Shown: positions 1 through 8,627, numbered from the stretch's first letter. The stretch is 64,000 nucleotides of DNA from Thiemannella venezuelensis (GCF_014203605.1 NZ_JACHJJ010000033.1:1-64000); one strand, 5' to 3'. Notes: generated by a model not told the origin, from the sequence alone. A program made the numbers and translations.

Positions 1-30
1 CCGTACCACCCGCCACGGCGAACGGGACGA

Positions 31-225
31 TCAGGCGGAAACCTCCATCAGCCGAAAGCCTTCAGGAGGGACGGCCATCCCCTGAGTCATCCAGGCCAGG
101 CCGGGGCCGCCTTCGGCGAGCGCGTCGATGGCCTGCACCACCCGGGCATGGGTGGCGTCGTCGAGTTGCTCGATCCATTCGCGGACCTCGGTCACGACGT
201 AGATGTCCCACTCGTCTCCAGCCAC
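31..225 (-). pseudogene. Truncated RelE/HigB-type toxin remnant
   Basis: From a GTG at 225 the frame encodes 64 residues. The first 43 or so (VAGDEWDIYVV, then VREWIEQLDDATHARVVQAI and DALAEGGPGL) look like the N-terminus of actinobacterial RelE/ParE/HigB-family mRNA-interferase toxins, which are usually about 110-125 residues. After GPGL the protein stops resembling the family and ends in about 20 unrelated residues, so the catalytic C-terminal half is missing. It starts 13 bases after the integrase stop on the same strand. I read it as a toxin gene cut by a deletion inside a decaying mobile element. No antitoxin is visible in the 30 bases left before the window edge. A short functional protein is possible but unlikely. 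Confidence 0.55.
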
Positions 226-238
226 TCGTGGAGTATAG

Positions 239-1696
239 CTATAGGTATACCGCGGTGTCCGAGGATGCCGACGATGCATTCGGGTGGCTTGCTTGCGTGT
301 CGCGGGCATCCGGGATGTCGAACAGAGGGCCTGCGGCCTGGAGGACCGGCTGGACCGCGTCGAGGATCAGGGCTCGTTGGGCGGGTGTCTGCCGGCCGGA
401 GTAGCCCGCGGTGGTCTGGTACGACGCGTGTCCGGCCACCAACTGCATCACCCCGGGGGCCACGCCGCCGTCCCGGAGCATGGTGATCATTGTGTGGCGC
501 AGGGCGTGAGGGGTGATGTGCTTGGCCAGGCCGCGTTCCCGGGCGAGCGCGAGTGCGGGCTGCAGGATGTCGTTGCGCTGGTTGCCGTAGTCGATGTAGC
601 CGCCTGTCCGCTTCTGGAAGAGCGGCTCGTCGGACCTGCTGCCCTGCGCCCGCCCGGACAGCAGCCCGGCCAGTTCCTCGCTGATCGGCACGTCCCGGCG
701 TTTCTTTCCCTTCGGGTACGGCTTGATGCGCCACTCCCAGCGGCCGGTGTCCTCGTTCAGCAGCCGGGCGTAGGTCTGGACGACGTGGATCACGCACCCC
801 GCCGCGTCCAGGCCGCTTGTGTGTAGCCCTGCCAGCTCACCCCAGCGAAGGCCGGTGGCCGTCATGGTGACGATGAACAGCGCGGTGTCGCGGTCGACGT
901 CACCGACCGCCGTGAGGTAGACGGCGACCTCCGGCCCGTACAGGACCTGGCGGGCGCGCACCGGCGCGGGCGGTAGGCGGAACCCGTCGCAGGGAGACGA
1001 ACGCAGCAGAGGCGGCTCGCCGTCGTCTCCTTGCCGCATCGCCGCCCGCAGCACCGGCTTGATCGAACCCCGGTAGATCTTCGTGACCGTGGCGGGGGAG
1101 AGCGTCCCCGGATCCGGTCGCGCCGGACGGGGGGAGCCCGCCTCGCGCCACTTCCGCAGCACGTCGGGTGAGACACGTCCGGTCGGCTTCACGGCGAGGC
1201 CGCAGGTCTGCGCCCACCGGCGCGCGGCCTGCTCGTCGGACAGGGGCCGGTGCGGCTGGTGGGCGTTGCGGGCGGAGGGCCTGGCGAGCATCTGCTGCGC
1301 CCACTCCCGCAGTACCCGGCGGGTGACCTCGTCCAGCCGGAGGTGACCGAGGAACGGGAAGACGTGCCGTTCGGCGTCGGTCAGGTAGGTGAACCGCTGC
1401 GTCGGGGAAGCGCCCGGACGGGCGGCGTACTCGGTACGCGCGTACGCCTCGAACGTCGGCATGCCCAAGGCGCCGTCATCGCGGAAACGGGGGTCCTGAA
1501 GGCCGTGGCAGCCCTTCGGGTAGCCCGGTGGCCGCCGCTCGCCGTTGTCCTCGACGAGTTCGGCGAAGGATTCGGCGATCGTCCTGTCGTAGCAGGTCTC
1601 GAAGTCCTCCTTGCCGTTCCGCCCGCCGCCGATCCGCCACTTCACCAGCCATGACTTCGCACCGCTCTTGGCCGTGCGCTCGATGATCCGCGCCAC
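239..1696 (-). CDS. Tyrosine recombinase / phage-type integrase
   Basis: Site-specific tyrosine recombinase of 485 residues from GTG 1696, which has AGGGG seven bases upstream; the frame is open further upstream but only this start gives the usual VARIIERTAKSGAKSW N-terminus. An N-terminal Arm-type region is followed by a core-binding region with an unusual proline/arginine-rich insert (PTGRVSPDVLRKWREAG and onward). The C-terminal catalytic domain shows the box I arginine in GLRWGEL, a basic KPYPKGKKRRD beta-hairpin, HALRH, GHAS and the nucleophile tyrosine in TAGYSG. The gene begins about 190 bases from the 3' end of tRNA-Lys (1883), the classic attachment target of such enzymes, so it marks an integrated element extending left of the window. 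The active-site residues all look intact. Confidence 0.93.
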   Translation of the reverse strand: MARIIERTAKSGAKSWLVKWRIGGGRNGKEDFETCYDRTIAESFAELVEDNGERRPPGYPKGCHGLQDPRFRDDGALGMPTFEAYARTEYAARPGASPTQRFTYLTDAERHVFPFLGHLRLDEVTRRVLREWAQQMLARPSARNAHQPHRPLSDEQAARRWAQTCGLAVKPTGRVSPDVLRKWREAGSPRPARPDPGTLSPATVTKIYRGSIKPVLRAAMRQGDDGEPPLLRSSPCDGFRLPPAPVRARQVLYGPEVAVYLTAVGDVDRDTALFIVTMTATGLRWGELAGLHTSGLDAAGCVIHVVQTYARLLNEDTGRWEWRIKPYPKGKKRRDVPISEELAGLLSGRAQGSRSDEPLFQKRTGGYIDYGNQRNDILQPALALARERGLAKHITPHALRHTMITMLRDGGVAPGVMQLVAGHASYQTTAGYSGRQTPAQRALILDAVQPVLQAAGPLFDIPDARDTQASHPNASSASSDTAVYL

Positions 1697-1882
1697 CTGT
1701 GATCCCCTCGTCTCGATGGCCGCAGGATGGCGCAGAATGCTCGCACGGCTCATGGAGATGATCGGGAATCGACCGCGGCGTGGTGGAACGCGGGAACACC
1801 GGGGGAACATGATCTAGGAAACGGCCCGGCCCGACCCCGCTGACACCAACAGGATCGGGTCGATGACCTGCGTAAACATCGG

Positions 1883-1955
1883 TAGGGCGCCTGGGACTCG
1901 AACCCAGAACCTACGGATTAAAAGTCCGCAGCTCTAACCATTGAGCTAACGCCCC
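1883..1955 (-). tRNA. tRNA-Lys (anticodon TTT)
   Basis: Cloverleaf on the minus strand: acceptor GGGGCGT pairs with GCGCCCT (two G-U pairs), D stem GCTC/GAGC, anticodon stem GCGGA/TCCGT with loop CTTTTAA, T stem CTGGG/CCCAG with loop TTCGAGT, discriminator A. CCA is not encoded. Its 3' end faces the integrase gene, so it probably served as attB for the element. I found no second copy of the tRNA 3' end in the window; the other att site would lie left of position 1 or has been lost. Confidence 0.95.
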
Positions 1956-2071
1956 GCTGAAGACAGCGTACCGAGGATAGTGTCCACCGACGTCCGTTGC
2001 CAGGTTCGGGAGAGGACGCTGTTCGCCCAAGTGGCCCCTGGGAGGGTGGAAGACTTCCTAGAGTGGCATCT

Positions 2072-2707
2072 GTGACGAGATCTGGGCCAGAGCTGGACGA
2101 TTCCCTCCGCACGTCCGCGCGGGGCGGCTACGTCGTGGTGGACGTGGAGACGACGGGGTTCTCGCCCGCCAAGGGCGATCGGATCTGCGAGATCGCGCTC
2201 GTCTCCCTGGACGGCGAGGGCAGGACCGTCGACGAGTGGCACTCGCTCATCGACCCCCGCCGGGACACGGGCGCCGTGCACGTCCACGGCATCACCCGCG
2301 CGATGGTCGCCGGAGCGCCGGTGATCGACGAGGTGCTGGACGAGATCTGGGGGCGGGTCGCCGGGCGTGTCCTGGTGGCCCACAACGCCTCCTTCGACCT
2401 GCGCTTCCTCAAGGTCCTCCCGGGCAGCCACTGGGTGACGGAGACCCTGTGCACCCAGCGGCTCGCGCCGGAGTTCCTGCCCTACGGCAAGTGGACGCTC
2501 GCCGCCTGCTGCGAGCGGGCGGGGATCCCCCTGGTGAACGCCCACGCGGCGCTCGTCGACGCCCGGGCCACCGCGGAGCTGTTCCGCTCCTTCCTGGCCC
2601 GGGGGGCCTCGTGGGAGGACCGCCTGGCCAGGGCGGCGCGGGCTCCCGAATGGCGGTCCTGCGGCCTGCCGCAGCGCGAGCCCCGGGTCCGGCGGGTCGG
2701 CCTGTAG
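2072..2707 (+). CDS. 3'-5' exonuclease, DEDDh family (DnaQ-like)
   Basis: A stand-alone exonuclease of 211 residues related to the epsilon proofreading subunit of DNA polymerase III. Exo I is VVDVETTG (metal-binding Asp and Glu), Exo II is HNASFDLRFL, and Exo III is HAALVDARATAE (His and Asp of the DEDDh class). There is no polymerase or helicase fusion. I place the start at GTG 2072 rather than the upstream in-frame start at 1997, because TAGAGT at 2059-2064 sits seven bases before it like a -10 box of a leaderless transcript, and the 25 extra residues are not exonuclease-like. It may act in DNA repair or RNA trimming; the substrate cannot be told from sequence. Confidence 0.87.
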   Translation: MTRSGPELDDSLRTSARGGYVVVDVETTGFSPAKGDRICEIALVSLDGEGRTVDEWHSLIDPRRDTGAVHVHGITRAMVAGAPVIDEVLDEIWGRVAGRVLVAHNASFDLRFLKVLPGSHWVTETLCTQRLAPEFLPYGKWTLAACCERAGIPLVNAHAALVDARATAELFRSFLARGASWEDRLARAARAPEWRSCGLPQREPRVRRVGL

Positions 2708-2741
2708 GAGCCGGTCCGCCGAGGGGCGCCGGCGGGTGGAA

Positions 2742-2781
2742 CCCCCTGAGCGCCCCCGTGGCCGGGCACGGGCTCAGGGGG
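2742..2781. terminator. Bidirectional hairpin terminator
   Basis: CCCCCTGAGC at 2742-2751 pairs with GCTCAGGGGG at 2772-2781, and an inner CCGTG/CACGG extends the stem across a four-base bulge. There is no U-tract, as is common in high-GC actinobacteria. It lies between two convergent genes and can serve both. Confidence 0.7.
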
Positions 2782-2786
2782 ACTCG

Positions 2787-3944
2787 TCAGCGGTAGGCGG
2801 GGATGCCGGTCAGGGCCTCGCCGAGCACCAGCGTGTGGATCTCCTGGGTGCCCTCGTAGGTGAGCACCGACTCCAGGTTGTTCATGTGCCGGATCACCGG
2901 ATACTCCAGTGTGATGCCGTTGCCGCCGAGAACCGTGCGGGCCTGGCGGGCGATGTCCAGGGCGGCGCGGACGTTGGCGAGCTTGCCGAAGCTGATCTGG
3001 CGCGGGGTGATGCTCCCGGCGTCCTTCAGGCGACCCAGGTGGAGCGCGGTGAGCTGGGACTGGCCCAGGCCGACGTACATCCAGGCGAGCTTCTCCTGGG
3101 TCAGCTGGAAGCCGCCGATGGGCCTGTCGAACTGGACGCGGCTCCTGGAGTAGTCGACGGCCGACTCCAGGCAGGCGCGGGCGGCGCCGACGACGCCCCA
3201 CAGGATGCCGAACCGGGCCTCCGACAGGCACGACAGCGGGCCCTTCAGGCCCCGGACCCCGGGCAGTACGGCCGCCGCCGGCAGTCGGACGTCGTCGAAG
3301 TAGAGGGAGGAGGTCACCGAGGCGCGCAGGGACATCTTCTTGTGGATCTCCGGGGCGGAGAAGCCGGGGGTGTCCGTGGGGACGACGAAGCCGCGGATGC
3401 CCTCCTCGGTCTGGGCCCAGACGACGGCGACGTCGGCGATGGAGCCGTTCGTGATCCACATCTTGGCGCCGTTGAGGATCCAGTCGCCCGACGGGTCCTG
3501 CTTGGCGTGGGTGCGCATGCCGGCGGGGTCGGAGCCGTGGTCGGGCTCGGTCAGGCCGAAGCAGCCGATCGCCTCGCCGGAGGCCATCCGGGGCAGCCAC
3601 TCCTCCTTCTGCTCCGCGGAGCCGTACTTCCAGATGGGGAACATGGCCAGCGAGCCCTGGACCGAGACGAACGATCGCAGTCCGGAGTCGCCGGCCTCCA
3701 GTTCGCGGCAGGCCACGCCGTAGGCGACGGCGTCCAGTCCCGCGCAGCCGTACCCCTCCAGGTGCATGCCGAGCACGCCGAGTTCGCCGAGGGCGGGGGC
3801 GAGCTCGCGGGCGGGGAAGGAGGCGTCCTCGAACCAGTCGCCGACGTGGGGGAGCACCCTGTCGGACACGAACTCCTTGACGGTGTCGCGGATGAGCCGC
3901 TGCTCCTCGGAGAGGGCGTCGTCGATGCGCAGGAGGTCGTCCAT
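2787..3944 (-). CDS. gcdH: Acyl-CoA dehydrogenase, glutaryl-CoA dehydrogenase type
   Basis: FAD-dependent enzyme of 385 residues. Family members oxidise and decarboxylate glutaryl-CoA to crotonyl-CoA in lysine/tryptophan breakdown. It contains the acyl-CoA dehydrogenase signatures CFGLTEPDHGSDP, WILNGAKMWITNG and LGGNGITLEYPVIRH, with the catalytic glutamate in TYEGT. SGLRSFVSVQGSL matches the region of human GCDH carrying the arginine that binds the glutaryl carboxylate, which favours GCDH over general short-chain enzymes. The start at 3944 has GAGAGGAA upstream; an upstream extension in the same frame is not conserved-looking. The gene stands alone, divergent from the PspC gene. Confidence 0.85.
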   Translation of the reverse strand: MDDLLRIDDALSEEQRLIRDTVKEFVSDRVLPHVGDWFEDASFPARELAPALGELGVLGMHLEGYGCAGLDAVAYGVACRELEAGDSGLRSFVSVQGSLAMFPIWKYGSAEQKEEWLPRMASGEAIGCFGLTEPDHGSDPAGMRTHAKQDPSGDWILNGAKMWITNGSIADVAVVWAQTEEGIRGFVVPTDTPGFSAPEIHKKMSLRASVTSSLYFDDVRLPAAAVLPGVRGLKGPLSCLSEARFGILWGVVGAARACLESAVDYSRSRVQFDRPIGGFQLTQEKLAWMYVGLGQSQLTALHLGRLKDAGSITPRQISFGKLANVRAALDIARQARTVLGGNGITLEYPVIRHMNNLESVLTYEGTQEIHTLVLGEALTGIPAYR

Positions 3945-4053
3945 GGGGTTCCTCTCGTCCGTGGTGACCCTGCCAGGGTATTGCGGGGAGGTCAGGGTCC
4001 GGCCAGGGGGAATCCCGATGTGAACGGGGCTTCCCGGAGGGCAGTCTGAATAC

Positions 4054-4539
4054 ATGAACGAAAACGACTTCTCGGGCGTGAAGCAGCTCCGCCGGACCAG
4101 GAACGGACGGATCGTCGCGGGTGTGGCCTCGGGCCTCGGCCGCTACATCGGGGTCGACCCGAACATCATCCGCGCGGCCCTCGCGGTCGCCAGCTTCTTC
4201 GGCGGGTTCGGGGTGGCCGTCTACGCGATCGGCTGGCTGCTCCTGCCGGACGAGGACAGCGACCGGTCGATCGTCCAGGACCTGCTGGAGAAGAACAAGG
4301 ACAACCCGGTCTGGCTGGACGCCAGGGCGAAGGCCGAGCGCGGCTGGCGGGAGGGCATGGCCAAGGCCGAGCAGGGCTGGACCAGGGCCACCGGCCACAG
4401 CGAGCCGTACCCGGACCACCGGGAGCCGGCGCACCCGCCGTACCAGAACCCGGCCCCGCAGTACACCCCGTCGGTGCCCCCGCAGTACGTGACCCCGACG
4501 TCCCCGCAGGGCGGCGACGAGCCCAAGCCGCAGGCGTGA
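4054..4539 (+). CDS. PspC-domain membrane protein
   Basis: Protein of 161 residues. The PspC domain occupies about residues 8-70: KQLRRTRNGRIVAGVASGLG, then YIGVDPNIIRAALAVASFF and a membrane helix ending in YAIGWLLLPDE. PspC proteins act in envelope-stress sensing. The rest is a charged helix rich in lysine and glutamate (about 75-115) and a proline/tyrosine-rich tail (PPYQNPAPQYTPSVPPQYV), probably cytosolic and disordered. It is divergent from gcdH and convergent with the MFS gene, ending two bases before that gene's stop. No PspA or two-component genes are adjacent, so its partner is unknown. Confidence 0.85.
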   Translation: MNENDFSGVKQLRRTRNGRIVAGVASGLGRYIGVDPNIIRAALAVASFFGGFGVAVYAIGWLLLPDEDSDRSIVQDLLEKNKDNPVWLDARAKAERGWREGMAKAEQGWTRATGHSEPYPDHREPAHPPYQNPAPQYTPSVPPQYVTPTSPQGGDEPKPQA

Positions 4540-4540
4540 G

Positions 4541-5836
4541 TCAGGCGGTCGCCCCCGCGCGAACCCTCTTGATGATCTCCTTGCGGGACTCGGTCCACAC
4601 CAAGGCCAGCGTGGCGGCGACGAAGAGACCCGCCGCGCCGGCCAGGGCCACCACGGGTTCGGGGCCGAGCTCGTCGGCGGCGGCGCCGCCGACGAGGATG
4701 CCGATGCCCTGGGCGGCCAGCAGGCCCGACTGGACGAGGCCGAACGCCTGGCCGCGCCGCTCGGCGGGCACGCACTGCACGAAGGCGGCGTTGGCGGCGA
4801 GCTGGTAGGCCCCGCCGACGCCCGAGACGAACCAGAGCAGCAGCACCGCGGCGAGCGGCGGCCGCAGCGCGCACAGGACCAGCGGCGCGCAGGACAGCAT
4901 CGCCATCCAGCCCATGGCGCGCAGGCGCCTGGAGGGGCCGACGTAGCGGCTGAACAGGAAGGCGCCCACCACCGTCCCGGTGGGCATGGCGCCCATCAGC
5001 AGGCCGGCGACGAACGAGATCTGCTGGGGGTCGTCGGTCAGCGTGGCGGCGTAGGGGGTCGCGATGCCCTCGGGGAGCACGTAGAAGCCGCAGAGCCAGG
5101 CGAAGAGCACCAGGGTGCGCAGCCGGGGGTCGCCGAAGACCAGCCTGGCCCCGGCCCGGGTCATCGTCCACATCGATGGGCGGTTGGCCGCGTCGCGCAG
5201 GGGCGCGGGGCGACGCCGTACCCCGGAGACCAGGATCAGCGCCGAGGCCATGAAGGTGGCCGCGTCCAGGGCCAGCGCGCGGTACGGTCCCATCCCCATG
5301 ATCAGGGCGCCGCCGACGGCGAAGCCGAGCATCTGCGCCGCCTGGTTGGTCATGTTCTGCAGGGCCGAGCCCGCCACGTAGCGGTCGCCCTCGAGCAGCT
5401 CGGGCAGGAGCGCCGCGCGGGCGGCCGAGAACGGCGCGCTGAGCAGCACCACGCAGAAGACCAGCGCGCACAGCGTGACGAACGAGGTGCCGGGGATCGC
5501 CATCATCGCGACCATGACGGCGCGGAGCACGTCGCAGACGATCATGACGCGGCGCCGGGCGTAGCGGTCGGCGAGGCCGGCCAGGAGCGGTCCGCCGATG
5601 ATCGGCGGCAGGTAGGTCAGGGCGTAGACCGACGCGGTGGCCAGAGGGGACTCGGTCCGCTCGAAGACCAGGACGGACAGGGCCACACGCGAGAGCTGGT
5701 CGCCGAGGAGGGAGAGCGCCTGACCGGCCCAGAGCGCGCGGAACTCGTCGATGGCGAGGACCTCGCCGTAGGTGGCTTGGTGTTCGGCCGGACGGCGGTG
5801 CCGCCCGGTCGGCCGCCCGGACTGTGTGGCCGCCAT
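4541..5836 (-). CDS. MFS transporter
   Basis: A 431-residue major facilitator protein with about 12 hydrophobic segments. The N-terminus LWAGQALSLLGDQLSRVALS and the loop LAGLADRYARRRVMIVCDVL (the MFS A-like motif between helices 2 and 3) resemble the MFS_3/enterobactin-exporter-like group. I start it at ATG 5836 (MAATQSGRPTG); the longer frame to 6001 adds 55 residues unlike a transporter N-terminus. The final cytosolic residues are basic (ESRKEIIKRVRAGATA). The substrate is unknown; homologues are often annotated as drug or siderophore exporters. Nothing adjacent specifies a ligand. Confidence 0.85.
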   Translation of the reverse strand: MAATQSGRPTGRHRRPAEHQATYGEVLAIDEFRALWAGQALSLLGDQLSRVALSVLVFERTESPLATASVYALTYLPPIIGGPLLAGLADRYARRRVMIVCDVLRAVMVAMMAIPGTSFVTLCALVFCVVLLSAPFSAARAALLPELLEGDRYVAGSALQNMTNQAAQMLGFAVGGALIMGMGPYRALALDAATFMASALILVSGVRRRPAPLRDAANRPSMWTMTRAGARLVFGDPRLRTLVLFAWLCGFYVLPEGIATPYAATLTDDPQQISFVAGLLMGAMPTGTVVGAFLFSRYVGPSRRLRAMGWMAMLSCAPLVLCALRPPLAAVLLLWFVSGVGGAYQLAANAAFVQCVPAERRGQAFGLVQSGLLAAQGIGILVGGAAADELGPEPVVALAGAAGLFVAATLALVWTESRKEIIKRVRAGATA

Positions 5837-6006
5837 GGGACTCCGGTGAGCGTGTCGGCGAACCTGACTGTGTGTATTCGTGATGTGACCTACCGTGCCT
5901 GGTCGGACGCCGTTTCGCAACCTGAAGCGACCAAGCTCATGCAGCCTGTAATCACAGGTCGGGAAATATCGGGCATGAGGCAGGTCGATATGTAATGCCA
6001 CCTTGG

Positions 6007-6348
6007 CTACCAGCCGAGATCGTGCAGCCTGTCATCATCGATGCCGAAATGGTGGGCGATCTCGTGAACGACGGTGATCTGTACCTCCTCGACCACGTCG
6101 TCCTCGGTCTCGCAGATCGAGCAGATGGGATTGCGGTAGATCTCGATCCGGTCGGGCAGCACGCCGGCGTACCAGTCGCCACGCTCCGTGAGCGGGATGC
6201 CCGTGTAGAGGCCGAGCAGATCCGGCTCCGGCGGGTCGTCCACGACCACGACCACGACGTTGTCCATGACTTTCGTCAGCTCCGGCGGGATCGTGTCCAG
6301 CGCCTCGGCCACGAGCTCCTCGAACTTCTCCCGCGAGACCTCGATCAC
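6007..6348 (-). CDS. Small zincin-like metallopeptidase
   Basis: Compact 113-residue protein. The zinc-binding HEIAHHFGIDDDRLHDLGW at the C-terminus supplies the two His and catalytic Glu of HExxH plus a downstream Asp/His. The upstream segment LGLYTGIPLTERGDWYAG and the NPICSIC strip are typical of the actinobacterial metallopeptidase family once called DUF1025 (minimal gluzincin fold). No signal peptide, so cytosolic. GTG 6348 is chosen because the family starts with a helix such as VSREKFEELVAEALD. It is divergent from the phosphoesterase gene. The natural substrate is unknown. Confidence 0.8.
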   Translation of the reverse strand: MIEVSREKFEELVAEALDTIPPELTKVMDNVVVVVVDDPPEPDLLGLYTGIPLTERGDWYAGVLPDRIEIYRNPICSICETEDDVVEEVQITVVHEIAHHFGIDDDRLHDLGW

Positions 6349-6414
6349 ATCGCCATTCTGCCCCGCTTTTCGGGGTAACCGACTTATCGGGAGATCGGGT
6401 AGGGGTGGAGGCGC

Positions 6415-7914
6415 ATGGATTTCAGACGCTGGGCCCGGGGCGCACGCCGTATCGCGACGGGGCGGATCGCGCGGGCGACGGCGATCGCCGCTGTCGCGGT
6501 CGCCTGCGCGTGGCTGGGCATCGCCGTCGGCGGCCCGGTACGGGTCGCCGTGGGGCCGGTCGAGGCCGGGATGTCCGCCGAGCTCTCCTGGACGGGGGAG
6601 ACCGTCGTCGACGCCCGCCCCCTGGGCGCGCTCCTGTTCGACACCCACGACGCGCCCATCCGCCTGCGCGTGACCCTGGAGAACATCGACACCGAGCGGG
6701 CCAGGGCGATGCTGGAGGACCCCCGGCTCGCCGACCGGCTTCCCGGGCTGCTGGAGGAGGACCTGAGCGAGGGGGTCGGCAGGCTGGTCCTGCGGGTCGT
6801 CGTCGGCGGCCTGGCCGGGGCGCTGATCGGCTGCCTCATCGTCTTCCGCCGACCCCGGGCGGCCCTGGCGGGCCTGCTGAGCGGCGTCGTCATGATCGCC
6901 GGCGTCGGCACGGCGGCCCTCGCGACGTACCGCCCGGACTCCGTGGTGGAGCCGGAGTACACCGGGCTGCTGGCCGGAGCGCCGTCCCTGATCGGCGACG
7001 CCGAGTCGATCGTGACGAGGTTCGAGTCCTACCGGGGGCAGCTCGCCAAGCTGGTCAACAACGTCTCCCAGCTGTACGACACGGTCTCGGCCCTGCCCGT
7101 CTACGACGCCGACCCCACCGCGATCCGGGTTCTGCACGTCTCCGACATCCACCTCAACCTGATCTCGTGGAACCTCATCCGCTCGATCACCGCCCAGTTC
7201 AAGATCGATGCGATCGTCGACACCGGCGACATCACCGACCACGGCACCGGCCCCGAGGACAACTTCGTGGAGGAGATCGGCGACTTCGGGGTCCCCTACG
7301 TCTTCGTCCGGGGGAACCACGACTCCAGGGCCACCCAGCGGGCCGTGGCGAGGCAGAAGGGCGCGGTCGTCCTCGACGACTCCGTCGAGACCGTCGCCGG
7401 GTTGCGCATCTACGGGCTGGGGGACCCCCGGTTCACCCCCGACAAGTCCGTCGTGGTCGACTCCGACCCCGACTCCCTGGCCGCTCTCGGGCGGGCGCAC
7501 GCCACACGGCTCACGCAGGCCTTCGAACCGGTCGACCTGGTGGCCGTGCACGACCCGACGATCGCCAGGTCCTTCTCGGGGTCGACCCCCATGATCCTCG
7601 CGGGACACGCCCACGCGCGGTCCACCGAACTGCTGCCGACCGGCACCCGCATACTCGTCCAGGGCTCCACCGGCGGCGCCGGCCTGCGCGCCCTCGAACA
7701 CGACGAGCCCACCCCCGTCATGGCCTCCGTCCTGTACTTCGACCGGGAGACGCACCGCCTCCGGGCCTGGGACGACATCACCCTCGGAGGGCTCGGCGAG
7801 CAGTCGGTGCAGATCCAGCGTCACCTGGAGAACGACCCTGGGCGTACAATTTCCCCGGAGCCGACGATCGGCCCGTCTCCGACGGGATCGACCGCCGGCC
7901 CCGAAACGCCGTAG
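6415..7914 (+). CDS. Membrane-anchored metallophosphoesterase
   Basis: 499 residues. Two hydrophobic segments, about 22-42 and 122-175 (the latter a hairpin), precede a C-terminal calcineurin-type phosphoesterase domain at about 235-440. Metal-binding motifs are in order: VSDIHLN, DTGDITDHG, RGNHDS, VHDP and GHAHARS. The enzyme should hydrolyse phosphomonoesters or phosphodiesters at a two-metal centre, but the substrate and the side of the membrane on which it acts are not determined by sequence. GGTGGAGG precedes the ATG. It is followed by the tRNA cluster in the same direction. Confidence 0.85.
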   Translation: MDFRRWARGARRIATGRIARATAIAAVAVACAWLGIAVGGPVRVAVGPVEAGMSAELSWTGETVVDARPLGALLFDTHDAPIRLRVTLENIDTERARAMLEDPRLADRLPGLLEEDLSEGVGRLVLRVVVGGLAGALIGCLIVFRRPRAALAGLLSGVVMIAGVGTAALATYRPDSVVEPEYTGLLAGAPSLIGDAESIVTRFESYRGQLAKLVNNVSQLYDTVSALPVYDADPTAIRVLHVSDIHLNLISWNLIRSITAQFKIDAIVDTGDITDHGTGPEDNFVEEIGDFGVPYVFVRGNHDSRATQRAVARQKGAVVLDDSVETVAGLRIYGLGDPRFTPDKSVVVDSDPDSLAALGRAHATRLTQAFEPVDLVAVHDPTIARSFSGSTPMILAGHAHARSTELLPTGTRILVQGSTGGAGLRALEHDEPTPVMASVLYFDRETHRLRAWDDITLGGLGEQSVQIQRHLENDPGRTISPEPTIGPSPTGSTAGPETP

Positions 7915-7935
7915 CCGGGAAACCGCTTTGGCATC

Positions 7936-8177
7936 GGGGGCGAAAGTCCCCTATGCTTCAGAGGTCTCCAGCGGAAGACGGCAGGCAGCGGGACGCAAGT
8001 CCTACAAGCCCCCATCGTCTAGTGGCCTAGGACACCGCCCTTTCAAGGCGGCGACACGGGTTCGAATCCCGTTGGGGGCACGGCCGAGCGAAAGCTCACC
8101 GGGGAAACGGCAGGTCGAAGACCTCCGAAGAACTGGTAAGCTAAGCAAGGCAAGACGGACGGAAGCGCAAACTTCCG
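7936..8177 (+). other. Hairpins with GNRA-like loops in tRNA leader and spacers
   Basis: Short hairpins lie before and between the tRNAs: 7936-7951 (GGGGGC, GAAA loop, GTCCCC), 7991-8002 (GGAC, GCAA, GTCC), 8086-8097 (GAGC, GAAA, GCTC), 8112-8124 (AGGTC, GAA, GACCT) and 8160-8177 (CGGAAG, CGCAAA, CTTCCG). They suggest one folded precursor transcript processed between tRNAs. The processing role is inference. Confidence 0.5.
8008..8080 (+). tRNA. tRNA-Glu (anticodon TTC)
   Basis: Acceptor GCCCCCA/TGGGGGC, discriminator A, anticodon stem CCGCC/GGCGG with loop CTTTCAA, T stem CGGGT/ATCCCG region with TTCGAAT loop. CCA is not encoded. First tRNA of a three-gene co-directional cluster. Confidence 0.96.
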
Positions 8178-8187
8178 GACGAAGCAA

Positions 8188-8262
8188 GGTCCTGTAGAGC
8201 AGTTTGGAGTGCTCGCCACCCTGTCAAGGTGGAGGTCGCGGGTTCAAGTCCCGTCAGGACCG
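8188..8262 (+). tRNA. tRNA-Asp (anticodon GTC)
   Basis: Acceptor GGTCCTG/CAGGACC with discriminator G, anticodon stem CCACC/GGTGG with loop CTGTCAA. CCA is not encoded. Second in the Glu-Asp-Phe cluster. Confidence 0.96.
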
Positions 8263-8290
8263 CTCTGGTAGGTGTTCGATCCACCACCGA

Positions 8291-8367
8291 GGTCAGGTAG
8301 CTCAGTCGGTACGAGCGTCCGCCTGAAAAGCGGAAGGTCGGCGGTTCGACCCCGCCCCTGACCACCA
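8291..8367 (+). tRNA. tRNA-Phe (anticodon GAA), CCA encoded
   Basis: Acceptor GGTCAGG/CCTGACC, discriminator A at 8364, then CCA encoded at 8365-8367, unlike the other tRNAs here. Anticodon loop CTGAAAA, T stem GGCGG/CCGCC. Confidence 0.95.
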
Positions 8368-8385
8368 CAACTGAGCAGCAAAGAC

Positions 8386-8416
8386 GCCCCGAGCCGATCA
8401 CGGCCGGGGCTTTTTT
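8386..8416 (+). terminator. Rho-independent terminator of tRNA cluster
   Basis: GCCCCG pairs with CGGGGC and is extended by GCC/GGC across a bulged A; the stem is followed directly by six T at 8411-8416. This is one of the few classical U-tract terminators in the window and ends the Glu-Asp-Phe transcript. Confidence 0.9.
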
Positions 8417-8627
8417 GATCTACCGGATGCCCCGGGCCCGGCTTCGGCCGGCCGGAGCCGGGTCGTGGTCATGGCGAGGCCGGTGCCGCCGTCCCGGCGG
8501 CGCGGACCCCTGCCCGGTGGCGACACTCCGAGGCGGCCGGGGGAGCGTCCCCCCTGGTCTGCGCCGTTGCTCCTAGGGTTGTGGCCGTTCGATGGCTGCG
8601 AAACGAGAGCAGCCGGAGGAGGCGGAG

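Noticed and set aside
1883-1955. Second att copy of the tRNA-Lys 3' end
   Set aside because: I looked for the 3' end sequence on both strands and found it only in the tRNA gene itself.
2482-4434. Long opposite-strand or alternate-frame ORFs such as 650 residues at 2482-4434
   Set aside because: Shadow frame of gcdH and its surroundings: Arg/Pro-rich, no domain motifs, typical of high-GC antisense frames.
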